Of a stretch of DNA of 64,000 nucleotides, positions 63,846-64,000 are shown piece by piece. The notes beneath the pieces were generated by a model. The model searched no databases and was not told where the DNA came from. It saw only the letters and a list, made by a program, of their open reading frames with translations. Made by a program: the position numbers and the translations under genes. Source of the DNA: Porphyromonas sp. COT-239 OH1446 (lineage in GTDB: Bacteria > Bacteroidota > Bacteroidia > Bacteroidales > Porphyromonadaceae); assembly GCF_000768875.1 (NCBI RefSeq), contig NZ_JRAO01000010.1, positions 216,351 to 280,350 of the forward strand. Direction: 5' to 3'. Position 1 is the stretch's first letter. Every line of letters starts with the position of its first letter.

Positions 63846-64000
63846 AGGCAAATACATCACCTTTGTCTTACCCTCGATATTGCGTCCACAGGAGCGCAGC
63901 TAGAGACCTCCCTCCCTGCTTATAGAACCCTTTCCTCTTCCTCCTCCTCTCCGTAGGGGGTAGAGCCAACCCTAATACGTTTCTATGCTATGTGCCGCAA

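Overview
This 64 kb window looks like a chromosomal segment of a Porphyromonas-like member of the Bacteroidales. The evidence is: promoters of the Bacteroidetes type (TTG, 19-21 bp, TAnnTTTG) with no consistent Shine-Dalgarno sequences; a moderately high G+C content; Bacteroidetes-typical families (DUF4296 lipoprotein, single-Cys DksA-like protein before lspA, OmpA-like and TonB-receptor-like barrels, HU-like/amidase cassette); and 23-bp degenerate tandem repeats between genes that resemble the 'brick' repeats reported from Porphyromonas gingivalis. The genus call is inference.

Layout. 0.1-0.8 kb: MarC-family protein and tRNA-Gly. 1.2-6.9 kb: one co-directional unit of a hypothetical gene, pncB, nadD, cobU, cobT, cobS and a CobC-like phosphatase, joining nicotinate mononucleotide production to late cobalamin assembly. 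7.1-12 kb: tRNA-Thr, trxB, an OmpA-like protein and a large multi-barrel outer membrane protein. 12-18.7 kb: miaB, then a reverse-strand block of a LOG-family protein, murG, ftsW and murD (part of the division/cell-wall cluster). 19-25.5 kb: ICMT-like methyltransferase, AI-2E-type permease, Ser-type sulfatase, rpiB and transketolase. 25.6-26.8 kb: an ISAs1-type insertion sequence whose transposase carries two tandem duplications, the second breaking its C-terminus. 27-32.4 kb: CoA-transferase, then a LuxR-type regulator divergent from an outer membrane barrel gene, with two matching palindromes between them. 32.5-38.5 kb: ileS, DksA-like gene, lspA, DUF4296 lipoprotein and tRNA-Ser.

39.0-46.8 kb is the most interesting accessory region: a complete type III-B (Cmr1-6) effector operon preceded by a CorA-like membrane effector and a small membrane/coiled-coil protein. 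This composition matches the CorA-linked type III systems described in Bacteroides fragilis, where Cas10 makes SAM-AMP. No CRISPR array, Cas6, Cas1/2 or signal-degrading enzyme is visible here. The cassette is flanked on both sides by 23-bp repeat arrays and ends at a 40-bp perfect palindrome.

47-53 kb: DNA maintenance and housekeeping genes (dnaN, an epsilon-like exonuclease, coaBC, recN, rlmB). 53-60 kb: divergent glycosidases, a GH2 beta-galactosidase and a GH31 enzyme with FN3, F5/8C, dockerin-like and cohesin-like modules. 60.3-62 kb: a reverse-strand, phage-derived-looking cassette of HU-like protein, lipoprotein with a C-terminal TM (u-spanin-like), amidase and a small holin-like gene with an in-frame amber codon. 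The window ends with a lipoprotein, a TetR-type regulator and a promoter reading out of the window.
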